From Nitrospirota bacterium (lineage in GTDB: Bacteria; JACPQY01): a stretch of DNA of 64,000 nt. The position numbers were made by a program, and so were the translations under genes. Below, one piece after another: positions 8,643 through 16,840 of this stretch. The stretch is taken from assembly GCA_016180645.1 (NCBI GenBank), contig JACPAV010000021.1:1-64000 (forward strand), read 5' to 3'. The notes below the pieces were generated by a model that saw only the letters and a program-made list of their open reading frames with translations, had not been told where the DNA came from and searched no databases. Numbering within the stretch: the first letter of the stretch is position 1; each line of letters starts with the position of its first letter.

Positions 8643-9920
8643 ATGTTGCACATGTGCGCGGACGGATACGGCATCGGCGGGAGGATCAAGATAGATCACG
8701 TGTGCTTTCTAATGGTTGGAGTGCTTGCGTTCGCATGTGGAGAAAACAATAGTCCGATCGAATTGCAATCGGCTTCGGACCGCTCGTGTCGCGCGATCCA
8801 GCCTCTGGAGAGCGGAGCGCCGCGTGGGCCTCTGGCCGGGGGTTTCCAAGCGATCGACCGGCAGTCGGGCAGCGAGTGGAACGTTTTTGGAGAGGCTGTC
8901 GCCGGTTCGATGGCGGAGGGCGGGCGCCGGCTGGAAACGATCGGTGAGGCTTTCACGGCCTACTGGTTTGCATGGAGCGCCATCTGGCCTGGAGCCGAAG
9001 TGTGGGGTCGTGAGGCGCGACCCAACGCCGCCGTCAAGATGCCGGAAACGTTGGCCGACGGTTCGTTGAAGCCCTCGTGCAGCGCGGGGCGCGACTGTAT
9101 TCCGGCTCTAAGGCCGACGTGGGTCGGCGCGGGCAATCCAGCCGCCTTTGCCTATCTGACGGATGAGGACGAAGTCGTTGGGATTCGTCTCGGCGGGAGC
9201 GCGCGCGCCTACCCCCACAAAATTTTGTGGCGGCATGAGGCGATCAACGACGTGCTGGCGGGCGCGCCGATGGCCGTCACCCACAGCGCGCTCACGCGTT
9301 CGACCGTCGTTTTCGACACCTACAGAGAGGGCGAGTCTCCCTTGGATCTGGGAGTGACGGGCAGTCTCTACAACTCCAACACCGTTTTCTATGACCGGGA
9401 GACGGACAGCTTCTGGAGCCAGATGCGGATGCAGATCATTCGGGGACCCCTCGCGCAGTCGCGATGGGGCGAGGCGAAAACCTGTCCGTTCGTGGAGACG
9501 ACATGGAAAACCTGGCGGACCCTTTTCCCTGAAACCGAAGTCATCTCCGAGAAAACGGGATTTGACATCGACTACCGGAAGTATCCCTACACAACGCCCC
9601 GGGCGGGAGAGGAATCCGACGTGGACTACAGGACCGACGATGCGGATACGTTCCGCCCCACCGTTCCGCCCGTGGACCATTTGGCGGACCCCGGCCAGGC
9701 CGGGTACGTGGGGTCGAAGGACCTTGCGTTCGGAGTCATCCAAAAAGATGCGGCCAAGTTCTATCTCTGGAAGGACCTGAGCGCGCTCGGCGAGCGCGCC
9801 GCCGTTAACGACACGGTGGGCGGCGTTCCGATCGTCGTTTTCTGGGACGCTGGAAACAGGTGGATCTCCGCCTATCATCGCGATGTGGAGGATCGAACGC
9901 TGGAGTTCGAGAGCCGATAG
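8643..9920 (+). CDS. DUF3179 family lipoprotein
   Basis: 425 aa from the ATG at 8643. A lipobox LAFAC (Cys at about residue 32) after a hydrophobic stretch predicts a lipoprotein; ATG 8652 and GTG 8700 are alternative starts that keep the signal. The body matches the DUF3179 pattern: ARAYPHKILWRHEAIND, THSALTRSTVVFD, GSLYNSNTVFYDRETDSFWSQ, GGVPIVVFWD. The family's function is not established; it is usually an exported protein. An ideal sigma70-type promoter places the transcript start on or near the first ATG, so the mRNA may be leaderless. It is monocistronic and ends before a large hairpin. Confidence 0.8.
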   Translation: MLHMCADGYGIGGRIKIDHVCFLMVGVLAFACGENNSPIELQSASDRSCRAIQPLESGAPRGPLAGGFQAIDRQSGSEWNVFGEAVAGSMAEGGRRLETIGEAFTAYWFAWSAIWPGAEVWGREARPNAAVKMPETLADGSLKPSCSAGRDCIPALRPTWVGAGNPAAFAYLTDEDEVVGIRLGGSARAYPHKILWRHEAINDVLAGAPMAVTHSALTRSTVVFDTYREGESPLDLGVTGSLYNSNTVFYDRETDSFWSQMRMQIIRGPLAQSRWGEAKTCPFVETTWKTWRTLFPETEVISEKTGFDIDYRKYPYTTPRAGEESDVDYRTDDADTFRPTVPPVDHLADPGQAGYVGSKDLAFGVIQKDAAKFYLWKDLSALGERAAVNDTVGGVPIVVFWDAGNRWISAYHRDVEDRTLEFESR

Positions 9921-9926
9921 GTCCGT

Positions 9927-9974
9927 TTCGAGGCCGAACCCCATGCCGAGGACGGTATGGGGTTCGGCCTCGAA
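9927..9974 (+). terminator. Long perfect hairpin after the DUF3179 gene
   Basis: An 18-base arm (9927-9944) is perfectly complementary to 9957-9974 with a 12-base loop. It begins six bases after the stop codon. There is no U-tract, so termination would not be the classical intrinsic type. The right arm ends exactly at the boundary of the repeat unit at 9975. Confidence 0.5.
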
Positions 9975-10116
9975 GAGCGTCTAACAGAATGCGTAGGGGA
10001 GGGTCTTCAGACCCTCCCGACAAGAGGGAGCAAGTAGGGGAGGGTCTTCAGACCCTCCCGGCAAGAGGGAGCATCTGAAGATGCTCCCCTACGAATCGGC
10101 ATTCTGTTAGACGCTC
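9975..10116. mobile_element. 142-bp MITE/REPIN-like unit with 18-bp terminal inverted repeats (copy A)
   Basis: The left end GAGCGTCTAACAGAATGC (9975-9992) is the exact inverse of 10099-10116. Between the ends lie three hairpins, each headed by GTAG: 9993-10018, 10034-10059, and one inverted at 10067-10092 (ending CTAC). Stems such as GGGAGGGTC or GGGAGCATC enclose a TTCA loop. GAA flanks both ends (9972-9974, 10117-10119), compatible with a 3-bp target duplication. No transposase is encoded. Confidence 0.7.
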
Positions 10117-10135
10117 GAAGACCATCTCGTGTGGA

Positions 10136-10300
10136 TCAGGAGTCTCTGTTCGACGCGGCGCACGCCCCTTGTCCGGGCCTCTTGCCGCACGACACGAGCG
10201 CGGACTCTTCGAAAATCTTCTCGGACTCGATCCGGGGCGGCTCGTACTTCGCCTTGGCGCCATCTTTCTCCTGTTCGGGTTTTCCCGGTTTGCCGTCCAC
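10136..10300 (-). CDS. 54-aa peptide with C-terminal Cys-Gly-Lys...Cys motif, coupled to the giant secreted protein
   Basis: The GTG start at 10300 shares a base with the TAG stop of the preceding 1611-aa gene (TAGTG), so translation is probably coupled. The first 18 residues are Lys/Glu/Gly-rich. The end reads KYEPPRIESEKIFEESALV, then SCGKRPGQGACAASNRDS. The layout (PPRI.SEK.FE..AL..CGK...G.C....R.S) resembles small peptides seen in environmental bacteria whose last 20-25 residues carry two Cys and end in Arg-x-Ser. I recall that pattern but cannot name a family. A RiPP-like precursor or a small Cys-containing partner of the secreted protein are options. No modification enzyme is adjacent. 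Confidence 0.6.
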   Translation of the reverse strand: MDGKPGKPEQEKDGAKAKYEPPRIESEKIFEESALVSCGKRPGQGACAASNRDS

Positions 10301-13300
10301 TATGGCGTGGGATCCACAATCCACATCGGGAGGTACCACACGTTGCCGCCCACGCCGCCGAGAACGAGGTAGGTGTAGTTGAGGTCCGGCACGAGGCTGC
10401 CGGCCAGACTGACGCCGAGGTTGAACGGGTAGCCGTTCGATGTGAGCTGGACGGGGCTCTTGAGCGTGCAGCAGTTGGTGGTGATGTCGTAGGCGAAGAC
10501 CTTGCCCACCGTGTTCGAAAAGTAGAGGACGCCCTTGTACACGACCGGTTGGGACCGGATGGGGTTCGTTCCATCGGGCTGGACGGGGAAGCCCGTGCAG
10601 GCGGCCCCGGTCGATTCGACGACGCAGTGGAGCTTGCCCGTGTCGTCCCCGAAGAAGATCCCGCCGTGCGCGAGCCACGGTTGGAGCGCCTTGGAAGGTC
10701 CCACGCCCCCGCCGCCGGTGTACCCGCCGGTGAAGTTGGTGTAATCGGTGAAGTCGCTCTTGTTGAATACGCGGAGCGCCCCCGCCGATCCGGACGCCGT
10801 CGGGACGTAAAACCGGCCCTGGGTGATGTGCATCCAGGGCAAGCCGTAGACCGCGTAGCCGCCGCCGATGTTCTTGGTCAATGTGGCCGGTGCGGTGTCC
10901 GGCGTGAGGAGGCCGTCCGCCGCGGTAGTGGCCTGGAATTCGGTGACGCCCCTCGCGCCCGTGCCTGCCACGTACACGCGCAGGTTGGTGGCGCTCGCGT
11001 TGTACTGCATGGCCGTGCTGTCCTCCGTAGGCGGATTGGCGTCGACATCGACGCACTTGTAGATGTACGGGGCCGTCGAGCCGGTGCAGTTTGTCGTGTT
11101 GCAGTAGGTGTTGGAGGCGTTGTTGTTCCAGCAGACCGAGCAGACGTAATCAACGGCCGCCCCGGTCTGCGCGCCGAAATAGATCATTTCGTTGTCGCCC
11201 TGCACACCTGTGGTGATTTTGTTGAAAGTGACGGCCGATCCCTTGCAGGCCGTGCCGCCTCCGGTGTATCCACCCGTGTAGCCTGTTTCGATGCCGATGG
11301 CCGAGCCGGTAAACGTGGCGCCGACCATTTTCCCCGTGGTCGTGCCGAACCAGATCCATTCCTTTTCCGTTCCGGCGCAGGTATTGGCGCCCCAGTTCTG
11401 CGTGTAGGCCCACACGGTGCCCACGCCGTCCCCGCAGGCGCCCCCACACAGCGTGTCCACGGCGGCGGAGGCGCGCAGGTCGGTTCCCGCCGAGTTGACG
11501 ACGTAGATTGAATCTCCGCTTCCGGCCGCCCCTTCGCGCGAGAGGACGAACGTGCCCAGGAACGTATCGCCCGCCGTGCCCGCGAGGTCTGAGTCGTAGT
11601 CCGACTGCGCCTGTGTACACTGTGTCCATATGTTGGCGCCGAACGCTTGGAGGGTGCCGCGGATGACGGACAGACTTCGGACTCCCGCGTCGAAGGTCCC
11701 CGAGATTCCCGGGGGGGAACCGAGGGCGACATTGGAGTTCCCGCTGTCGCAGATCGACGAGCCGCAACCGGCGTTCTGGATGGTGATCGTATCGCCGGCG
11801 GCCACCGTGGCGCCCGAACCGGGCGTGATGGTCAGCTTCTGATTGGTATCCCAGGAGCAACTGGGCCCGGACCCCCAACCGTGTGAACTGCTGAGCAGGA
11901 GATACGTCAGAACGCCCGGGCACGTCGCCTGGTTTGTCGCGGAAGAGAATTCGAGGATGACGCGATCGCCGGCGGAAAGGCCGGCCGTCGGCGTCCCCGC
12001 CGTGTCCGTGGCGGTAGCCAGGATCAAATCGGGCGCCGAGCCGTTCGTGGTGAAGTCGGTGTCGTTGGGATCCGTATTGGCCCCGTAGGCGGTCCATGCG
12101 ACGGATGATGAACCGAGGCTGTCCATGGTCCGCGCCTGCCAGTGGTAGGAGCCGTTCGACAGGCTCAGGGATACCGTTTGGCTCGACCCGCTCGCCACAT
12201 ACGTCGTGGCGGAAACGGTGGGCACGCCGGTGAAGGCGATGCCGACCGCCTTGACTTCAACTTGCAGCTTGACTGTGTCGGAATCGGGGTCGGTCATCGT
12301 GGCCGTGAACTTGACCGTATTGGAAGTGATGGAACCGCCTTGGGCGATGGGCGTGTCGTTTCCGTCGGCTTGAGATGGGGAAGTCGGTGCGTTGGGCGCG
12401 GTGGTGGTCGGCGTGGCGCAGCGTTCCACGGTGTTGGTATCCTGGTTCCCCATGGCGTCGCGGGCCCGCGCGACGAAACAGTACTGTGTGCCCGCCGTCA
12501 GGCCGGTATCGGTGTAGCTGGTGCCGGTGAACCCGCCGGGGGGCACCGCGTTCGACGGCCCGGGCGTGAAGCCGGTGGATCCCCTGTAGATGTTGTACGT
12601 CACCGGTTCGGAGGCATCGCTCCCGGCGGCCCAGGAGACCGTTACGCAGCCGCTGCCGCAGGTGGTGACTGCCGAGGTGGCGCCCGCGAACGTCGGCGGC
12701 GTCGTGTCGGTGGAAACGCCTCCGATATCGAATTCATCGATGTTCCATCCGGACAGCGCCACCGCGTTGTCCGTCGTCAAGTTGAACCGGATTTGGAGGG
12801 ACGTCTGTCCGTCCCAGGCGTTGGCCGGGCTCGGCGCCACCTCGTGCAGGAACCACGCGGCGTCCCGCACGCTTCCGCTCCCCGCTGTCGCGCCGGCGGT
12901 CCACACGTCGGTGAAGCTGCATCCCCCTCCCGCGCACGCTTGAATGCGCGCGATGTCGTAGCCGTTGCCCTCGTGGTTCAGCCACCGCCGGTAACGGATT
13001 TTGATGTTGGAGCGATTGGCGCAGTTGAAGGCGACGGAGGTGAGGTTGATCGTCTGATTGTTCGGATAGTCGCCCGACAGGTTGTTTCCCCACACCTTCC
13101 CGTTCCCGCTCGTGGCCCCGTATCCGCTCGGAGGGTCCGGGTTGCCCGCCGCGCTTCCACCCGAGCCGGTGGGCGTGCCCCAGGCCACATTCGCGCTGCT
13201 GGGCGTCCAGCCGCCGTTGTTCGACTCGAAATCGTGCGGAGGTTGGTTGGTGGGGCTGTAGCAAGAGATGAAATTGGCGCTGGGCGCGGCCGACTTCTCC

Positions 13301-15135
13301 ACCGTATTCGTGTCCTCTTGGGCCAGATTGTCCTTCGCGCGGACGACGAAGTAGTAGGTGGTGCCGTTCGTGAGGCCCGATGCGCGGTAGGAGGTGTTGG
13401 TCGTGCTGAACGTAGGCGAGCTGTAGTTCTGGCCGCCGGACGTGGTGGAGTAATAGATGTTGTAGGTGATGGGCGGTGAGGCGTCGTTCGCGGCCGCCCA
13501 TTGGAGGTCCACGAAGCCGCCCTTCCCCGGATCGCTTGCCGCCTCGAGACCCATGAAATCGGGCGGCGCGGTATCCACCGTGTTCACATAGCCTGATGCC
13601 GAACTGTAGGATCCCTCGTTTCCGGCGCCGTCCTTCGCCGCCACATGGAGGTAGTAAAACTTGTCCAGGGCAATGCCGTTCTGCCCGGAGGTGAGCGTGG
13701 TGCTCGTGGCGCTGCTGCCGATCAAGCCGTTGTATCGCAGGGTGCAGGTGCCGAAGTTCGGCGTGGCGGGGGAGGGATACTCGCAGACCTGAAGCCTGTA
13801 GTCCGCGATCCCGGACGGGTCGGTCGGCGCCGTCCACGTGGCCGTGATGTTGAGGTCCGAACTGGTGGAGCCATCCGACCAAGAAGGGCTTGTGGGGGCG
13901 CCCGGAGGAGTCGAGTCGCCCTGGATCTGGGCGGAGAGGCTGTAGGTGGTCGTCCCGTTGGCGTAGTCGTTGACCCAGATAGCGTAGGTGCCGGGGGAAA
14001 GCGAGACCGTGATCGACTCGTTGGCCGTGCCGGTATTGATGCTGGACCCCAATTGAGTCTGAAAGGTCTCGTCGTACACGTAGAGGTCGCAATCCACCGA
14101 GAGTCCGGTGAGATCAACCTTGACGCTGACCGAACCCGAGGAGCCGAGGACCATTTTCCAGAAGTCGTCCTCCTTGTCCGTGCTGCTGTTGAAGGCGCCG
14201 GACTGGACGCCGCCCGTCGTGGGGAGAGGGCAGATGGAGCTTCCGAAGGGACCGTTGTTGCGGTCGTTGGCGCTGCTGTCCGGTTCGGAGCAGTAGAAGG
14301 TTTTGAGAGTGTAGGTGGTGGAAGCGGAACCGATGGCGCGGGCCCGCACGTAGTAGGTGCGCGCCGAGAGGGCGGTCGAACCGCCGTCCACCCATTCGTC
14401 CGTGCTGCCCGTTCCCGCCGAGGAGTCCAGAAGCGTGCTCGGCCCGGAATCGTAGAGGTCCAAGTCCACGTTGGCGGAGAGTCCCGTCAGCCGGACGGTG
14501 AACTTTCCGGTGGAACTGGTCGCCGCGCTCCACCAGTCGGCGGTGTCCACGCTCGCGTTGATGTTTCCCGCGTACGTGCCGGTGGTGGGGAGGTGGCAGA
14601 CCTTGGATTCGTTGTAGGCGTTGTTCAGATCTCCGCTGGTGGCGGCCTCGTCGCACAGCTTCGTCACCGTGGCCCACACCCTGTAGTTTGAATCGGCCGT
14701 CCCGTACATGTTGACGAGCACGTAATACGTGCCTGGCGTGAGGCCGGACGCCGTGAGCTGCTCCGCGGTCGTGCCGGAATTCGCCGAGGAGGCGATTTCG
14801 TTCAGATCGCCGTTGTAGAGATGGAGGTCCACGTCCGAACCTAGCGTGTCCATATCGACGGTCAGGTTGGCCCAATCCGAGAGGACAAACTTCCAGTAGT
14901 CCCGACACAGCGCGCTCGGAGTCACGCCGTTGCACCTGCTGCCCCCGCTCACGTAGTCCGAGATGCCGTTGTTGGAGCCGGGCTGGGTTGTGGGAAGCGT
15001 GCATATGTCCGTGTTGTTGATGTAGTTATTGTTGTCGCTCAGGAGGAGCGGCTCGAGGCAGGCATGGGCGGAACCGCTTCGCAACATGAACCACAACGCC
15101 GCCGATACCGCCGTCGCCCAGACCCGCTTTCTCAT
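10300..15135 (-). CDS. Giant secreted multidomain protein (PPC, FN3, jelly-roll and propeller-like domains)
   Basis: 1611 aa. A signal peptide (MRKRVWATAVSAALWF..., cleavage near SAHA) directs export. Three pre-peptidase C-terminal (PPC) type domains follow (about 30-170, 172-295, 300-410), recognisable from DVDLHLY / NVDLDLY / DCDLYVY and GTYYVLVN-like strands. Next come FN3-like domains (about 410-625), a jelly-roll-like segment (about 630-800: DFESNNGGW ... NIDEFDIGG), further FN3-like domains (about 800-1020), a beta domain and a C-terminal PQQ-type propeller-like region (about 1130-1611: GIFFGDDTGKLHCVV, GVLYFSNTVGKVFAYD). Many Cys suggest an oxidising location. No protease or sorting motif was found. 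Its ATG overlaps the upstream lipoprotein stop, and its stop overlaps the 54-aa peptide start, so the three form one operon. Confidence 0.8.
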   Translation of the reverse strand: MRKRVWATAVSAALWFMLRSGSAHACLEPLLLSDNNNYINNTDICTLPTTQPGSNNGISDYVSGGSRCNGVTPSALCRDYWKFVLSDWANLTVDMDTLGSDVDLHLYNGDLNEIASSANSGTTAEQLTASGLTPGTYYVLVNMYGTADSNYRVWATVTKLCDEAATSGDLNNAYNESKVCHLPTTGTYAGNINASVDTADWWSAATSSTGKFTVRLTGLSANVDLDLYDSGPSTLLDSSAGTGSTDEWVDGGSTALSARTYYVRARAIGSASTTYTLKTFYCSEPDSSANDRNNGPFGSSICPLPTTGGVQSGAFNSSTDKEDDFWKMVLGSSGSVSVKVDLTGLSVDCDLYVYDETFQTQLGSSINTGTANESITVSLSPGTYAIWVNDYANGTTTYSLSAQIQGDSTPPGAPTSPSWSDGSTSSDLNITATWTAPTDPSGIADYRLQVCEYPSPATPNFGTCTLRYNGLIGSSATSTTLTSGQNGIALDKFYYLHVAAKDGAGNEGSYSSASGYVNTVDTAPPDFMGLEAASDPGKGGFVDLQWAAANDASPPITYNIYYSTTSGGQNYSSPTFSTTNTSYRASGLTNGTTYYFVVRAKDNLAQEDTNTVEKSAAPSANFISCYSPTNQPPHDFESNNGGWTPSSANVAWGTPTGSGGSAAGNPDPPSGYGATSGNGKVWGNNLSGDYPNNQTINLTSVAFNCANRSNIKIRYRRWLNHEGNGYDIARIQACAGGGCSFTDVWTAGATAGSGSVRDAAWFLHEVAPSPANAWDGQTSLQIRFNLTTDNAVALSGWNIDEFDIGGVSTDTTPPTFAGATSAVTTCGSGCVTVSWAAGSDASEPVTYNIYRGSTGFTPGPSNAVPPGGFTGTSYTDTGLTAGTQYCFVARARDAMGNQDTNTVERCATPTTTAPNAPTSPSQADGNDTPIAQGGSITSNTVKFTATMTDPDSDTVKLQVEVKAVGIAFTGVPTVSATTYVASGSSQTVSLSLSNGSYHWQARTMDSLGSSSVAWTAYGANTDPNDTDFTTNGSAPDLILATATDTAGTPTAGLSAGDRVILEFSSATNQATCPGVLTYLLLSSSHGWGSGPSCSWDTNQKLTITPGSGATVAAGDTITIQNAGCGSSICDSGNSNVALGSPPGISGTFDAGVRSLSVIRGTLQAFGANIWTQCTQAQSDYDSDLAGTAGDTFLGTFVLSREGAAGSGDSIYVVNSAGTDLRASAAVDTLCGGACGDGVGTVWAYTQNWGANTCAGTEKEWIWFGTTTGKMVGATFTGSAIGIETGYTGGYTGGGTACKGSAVTFNKITTGVQGDNEMIYFGAQTGAAVDYVCSVCWNNNASNTYCNTTNCTGSTAPYIYKCVDVDANPPTEDSTAMQYNASATNLRVYVAGTGARGVTEFQATTAADGLLTPDTAPATLTKNIGGGYAVYGLPWMHITQGRFYVPTASGSAGALRVFNKSDFTDYTNFTGGYTGGGGVGPSKALQPWLAHGGIFFGDDTGKLHCVVESTGAACTGFPVQPDGTNPIRSQPVVYKGVLYFSNTVGKVFAYDITTNCCTLKSPVQLTSNGYPFNLGVSLAGSLVPDLNYTYLVLGGVGGNVWYLPMWIVDPTP

Positions 15136-15515
15136 GGTCGTCCGGACCTCGGCGGGATCTTGACTGCGGAGCCGGGCACCTCATGCGCCTTTTCGAGAAC
15201 CCCTCGATCAAAAAGGCCGAGCTTGTCCTGCTGTTCCTTGGTCACTGCCGGAGCGTCCACACCGGCAAGATCCTCGGGAACGACGTCCGGCGCGGGGCCC
15301 TCCCCGGGGAGATCCACCTCAGTCCCAAACCTGCCGTCGGCTTCACCCGGAAGTCGCTCGTATCGCCCGCCCCGTTGATATACGCCGGCGCCTCCGTGGC
15401 CAACCGCGCTCTTGTCGCGCTTGGAACAACCTTGAAGAGTTGAAACTGCGGACAAAATGAGTAGAAGGGATAGACCCCACGCGAGTGATAACTGCCGTGA
15501 CCGGCTTTTTGGCAT
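15132..15515 (-). CDS. Small Gly/Pro/Asp-rich lipoprotein
   Basis: 127 aa. A classical lipoprotein signal ends in LQGC (Cys at about residue 30). The mature part is low in complexity (GGAGVYQRGGRYERLPGEADG...), with no domain I recognise. Start 15515 has a GGGA(C)GGGAG ribosome site. The stop overlaps the ATG of the giant secreted protein by four bases, which argues for a joint role at the cell surface, perhaps as membrane anchor or chaperone. A TTGACA (15562-15557) with a weak TACACG -10 (15539-15534) may be the operon promoter. Confidence 0.75.
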   Translation of the reverse strand: MPKSRSRQLSLAWGLSLLLILSAVSTLQGCSKRDKSAVGHGGAGVYQRGGRYERLPGEADGRFGTEVDLPGEGPAPDVVPEDLAGVDAPAVTKEQQDKLGLFDRGVLEKAHEVPGSAVKIPPRSGRP

Positions 15516-16014
15516 GCTCCCGTCCCTGATTCACGTGTACAAGAATTCATGTGGTTTGTCAATATCAAATTGGCGGCAATAGTGACTCTTATTGATGGCT
15601 TTTGAATTTAGACGTCACGGGTCACCTTGGCCGTCCGTCAGGGTCGTGAACGTCGAACATCTGAATCATGAACGTGGAACGGCGAACGTCGCACGTGGGA
15701 GGAGGAATTCCGGCGTTCACGTCGGCGTAGTGCGGTCGAGCGTGATGCGAGCCGGTATTCGAGGTAGGCGCACCCTTCAGGGTGCGTCATTAGACGCGGG
15801 CTAAAGCCCGCGGCTACCACTACTGCTGTACGCCGACCATGGAGGGTTGGCATGACGAAGGAAGTGCGGTCGAGCGTGATGCGAGTGCGATCCGGCGTGA
15901 TGCCGGCCGCACTTTCGACGCCGAGATCCCACGTTGAGTCCCTTCGTCGTCCCCGAAGCGGAGCGGAGGGGGCAACCTATTTGGCCGGCAGGAAGCCGGC
16001 GATAGGGTAGAAAG
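15516..16014. other. Intergenic region rich in repeats
   Basis: No gene is supported here. It holds the probable operon promoter at 15534-15562 (minus), an exact 23-bp direct repeat (15729-15751 and 15863-15885), a GTAG-headed hairpin pair (15764-15817), and a small hairpin GCCGGCAGGAAGCCGGC near 15984. The short frames seen in it lack ribosome sites and protein-like composition. Confidence 0.6.
15764..15817. repeat. REPIN-like pair of GTAG-headed hairpins
   Basis: GTAG (15764-15767) is followed by stem CGCACCC, loop TTCA, stem GGGTGCG. Then comes an inverted unit, CGCGGGC-TAAA-GCCCGCG, ending in CTAC (15814-15817). Two head-to-head REP units are the layout known for REPINs, which RAYT-type transposases mobilise in other bacteria. 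None is encoded here. Confidence 0.65.
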
Positions 16015-16087
16015 TGCGCCTGGAGGGAGTCGAACCCCCAACCCTCAGATCCGAAGTCTGATGCTCTATCCATTGAGCTACAGGCGC
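16015..16087 (-). tRNA. tRNA-Arg (anticodon TCG)
   Basis: 73 bases including the discriminator A. Acceptor GCGCCTG / CAGGCGC, D-arm GCTC...GAGC, anticodon stem TCAGA / TCTGA with loop CTTCGGA (anticodon TCG, reads CGA), T-arm GGGGG-TTCGACT-CCCTC. CCA is not encoded. Its 5' half is the attachment site of the element on its upstream side, so the original promoter now lies about 3 kb away, beyond 19123. Confidence 0.93.
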
Positions 16088-16089
16088 AA
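16049..16089 (-). repeat. Attachment site repeat at the tRNA (left)
   Basis: 41 bp, identical to 19083-19123. It covers tRNA positions 1 to about 39 (acceptor 5' strand, D-arm, anticodon loop) plus two upstream bases. Identity ends abruptly on both sides, marking the crossover segment. Confidence 0.85.
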
Positions 16090-16106
16090 CTAGTGATTTC
16101 AGAGGC

Positions 16107-16574
16107 TTACGAAGCCAGGGCTTCCTGAGCTTTGGCAACTCCAAAATTACTCCAAATTTTCGACCCGGAATAGGCGTCCAGGCGCTTGATCGCCTCCGCC
16201 TTGTGTTCGTCGGCCACGTGCGCGTAGATCTCTACCATCTCCAAGCTACTCCATCCTCCAAGTTCCATCAAGGTCTTGAGCAGGTACACGTCCTGCACGT
16301 ATGCCTTTAAGTGAATCCGCGAGTAGTTCAGCCAATCATCGGCCAGCATGTTGAACGTGGTCACCGCTTCCGGGGCCACCCTTTCCCACGGCCTTGCACC
16401 CGTCTGGACCTTCGCCCTCAACCCGTCCAACATCCCGATGGCATTCTCAAGCGTTTCCGCCTCATGCCTCTCAAGAATCCGCTCATGGTATTTCCGCGCC
16501 AGCTCCGGGTAGCGAACGAGAAAACGCCCATCCGGTAGCTGCCTCACGCCCTTGTATCGTTTGATTTTCGGCAT
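16107..16574 (-). pseudogene. Tyrosine recombinase/integrase remnant (internal in-frame deletion)
   Basis: 155 aa, against about 350-400 for the family. The N-terminal arm-binding part is present (RYKGVRQLPDGRFLVRYPE) and a core-binding segment begins (FNMLADDWLNYSRIHLK). Then the sequence jumps (AYVQDVYLLKTLMELGGW) directly to the last catalytic motif, with LGGWSSLEMVEIYAHV holding the nucleophilic Tyr. The Arg...His-x-x-Arg catalytic block is missing, so it cannot recombine DNA alone. The frame is intact, which points to an in-frame deletion. It sits next to the tRNA attachment site, as integrases of tRNA-targeted elements do, and two bases after the RHH gene. Confidence 0.8.
16138..16159. 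repeat. Putative integrase arm-type sites (left pair)
   Basis: Tandem ACTCCAAAATT (16138-16148) and ACTCCAAATTT (16149-16159), about 50 bp inside the left att repeat and within the 3' end of the integrase remnant. The same 11-mer occurs twice in the same orientation near the right end. Confidence 0.5.
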
Positions 16575-16575
16575 C

Positions 16576-16773
16576 TCACTTGCCCCCTTTCTTTGCCCTT
16601 ATCCTCTGCCTGCACATGGGGCAGACTTGTTGCCCAATCTCCTTCTTCAAGAGTTCGATCACCATCCGGTTGAACGCGATCCCACGGCGGGCGCAGTAAG
16701 CCTCAACCTCGGCCTTGAAATCAAGCGGCAGCCGAACGGCCCTGACCGTCGATGTCTTGTGCCTATCCTTCAT
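16576..16773 (-). CDS. Ribbon-helix-helix protein with CxxC tail
   Basis: 65 aa, basic. Residues about 8-47 fit an Arc/MetJ-type ribbon-helix-helix fold (VRAVRLPLDFKAEVEAYCARRG..FNRMVIELLKKEI). The tail adds CPMCRQR, a single CxxC knuckle that could bind metal when dimerised. It stops two bases before the integrase start; small DNA-binding proteins in that position often act as excisionase or repressor. Which one applies here is inference. Confidence 0.65.
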   Translation of the reverse strand: MKDRHKTSTVRAVRLPLDFKAEVEAYCARRGIAFNRMVIELLKKEIGQQVCPMCRQRIRAKKGGK

Positions 16774-16840
16774 GGTAATACCAATGTATTACCACATGGC
16801 TGTTTTGTCAAGCCCCCTTGATGCTACTGACTGCGGAGCC

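Noticed and set aside
10129-11511. 460-aa plus-strand frame over the secreted protein's 3' part
   Set aside because: Antisense shadow without signal or domain; the minus strand holds convincing beta-domain sequence.
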